Assembly (NCBI RefSeq): GCF_021018895.1
Contig: NC_079380.1
Coordinates: forward strand, 11,536,236-11,600,235
Reading direction: 5' to 3'
Length of the DNA stretch: 64,000 bases
Source: Seriola aureovittata
Taxonomy: Eukaryota > Chordata > Actinopteri > Carangiformes > Carangidae
This document shows positions 63,715 to 64,000 of this stretch, in pieces. The first letter of the stretch is position 1, and every line of letters begins with the position of its first letter. The notes under the pieces were generated by a model, which saw only the letters and a list, made by a program, of their open reading frames with translations, was not told the DNA's origin and ran no database searches. Made by a program: the position numbers and the translations under genes.

Positions 63715-63882
63715 ACAGCTGCTTTGTGCTTCGTTAACTGCAGTCAATCACTAAATGAACCCCTGTGAAATAAGCCAATTATTGTTCTAATCACTCAGTC
63801 GATGCTTATTTTACACACCGACATCATCTGCTTAAACGATTTGATACTCATGCATTTATGTTCTCTATAAGGTTTTCTCAAA
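63715..63882. other. Spacer between the dehydrogenase pseudogene and the right-edge exon
   Basis: Short AT-rich spacer where two genes would converge. No clear polyadenylation signal for the minus-strand gene is seen; the cataaa read on the minus strand near 63853-63858 is weak. Confidence 0.4.
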
Positions 63883-63999
63883 TCACCACGTCGCACTGTT
63901 CCACACAGCCACTTTGACGGGGCAGATCTTGAGGGGTTTGGGGTTATTCCCATTGATGTTGGCTCCGGGGCAGAAGAAGGGGTACATCTTCTCAGTGAA
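63883..63999 (-). CDS. Probable terminal coding exon of an unidentified gene (partial, runs off the right edge)
   Basis: The minus strand is open for 38 codons before TGA at 63883-63885, with C or G at most third positions, which is unlike the flanking AT-rich DNA. It reads FTEKMYPFFCPGANINGNNP and then PLKICPVKVAVWN, with two cysteines, suggesting a secreted or extracellular domain. I do not recognise the family. The exon could also end in an intron instead of at this stop. Only the C-terminal piece would be in the window. Confidence 0.4.
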   Translation of the reverse strand, partial: FTEKMYPFFCPGANINGNNPKPLKICPVKVAVWNSATW

Positions 64000-64000
64000 G

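Overview
The window is vertebrate nuclear DNA, most likely from a ray-finned fish and probably a percomorph. It has short exons with GT-AG introns, dense CA/TG and CT microsatellites, a tRNA-derived SINE and a reduplicated interspersed repeat of the kind common in percomorph genomes. No prokaryotic, viral or CRISPR features were seen. Exons were assigned by reading splice sites and translated frames and comparing them with remembered vertebrate proteins. No database search was run.

Layout, left to right. (1) About 1-18,826, minus strand: the 5' part of a dynamin-2 gene (dnm2). Fourteen consecutive exons encode residues 1-519. They include two mutually exclusive versions of exon 10 and a 12-nt microexon encoding GEIL. 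The PH, GED and proline-rich regions lie beyond the left edge. (2) 18,827-19,329: a 503-bp divergent spacer, probably a bidirectional promoter, with three inverted CCAAT boxes. (3) 19,330-23,085, plus strand: qtrt1, the catalytic subunit of queuine tRNA-ribosyltransferase, complete in nine exons (417 aa). (4) 23,570-25,428: an intergenic stretch with AT-rich, enhancer-like sequence. (5) 25,429-59,509, plus strand: a complete sodium-activated potassium channel gene of the Slo2 family. Twenty-nine exons give 1,218 aa, and one further in-frame cassette exon is possible. The N-terminus and core are most like KCNT2 (Slick). The S1-S2 loop exon is like KCNT1 (Slack), and the published Na+-site residues and the Slick Walker-A motif are both altered. 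(6) 61,784-63,714, plus strand: a decayed, intron-containing short-chain dehydrogenase pseudogene. (7) The last 117 bases: a probable coding exon on the minus strand that I could not identify.

The genes are ordinary housekeeping or neuronal genes and do not form one pathway. Dynamin-2 drives membrane scission, QTRT1 modifies tRNA, and the Slo2 channel sets neuronal excitability. The dnm2-qtrt1 head-to-head pair matches the neighbourhood on human 19p13.2. A Slo2 gene next to it is not present there in human and may be a third vertebrate copy. The most interesting observations are the mixed Slick/Slack character of this channel, its altered Na+ site, its candidate cassette exons, and the six-exon relic of the dehydrogenase.
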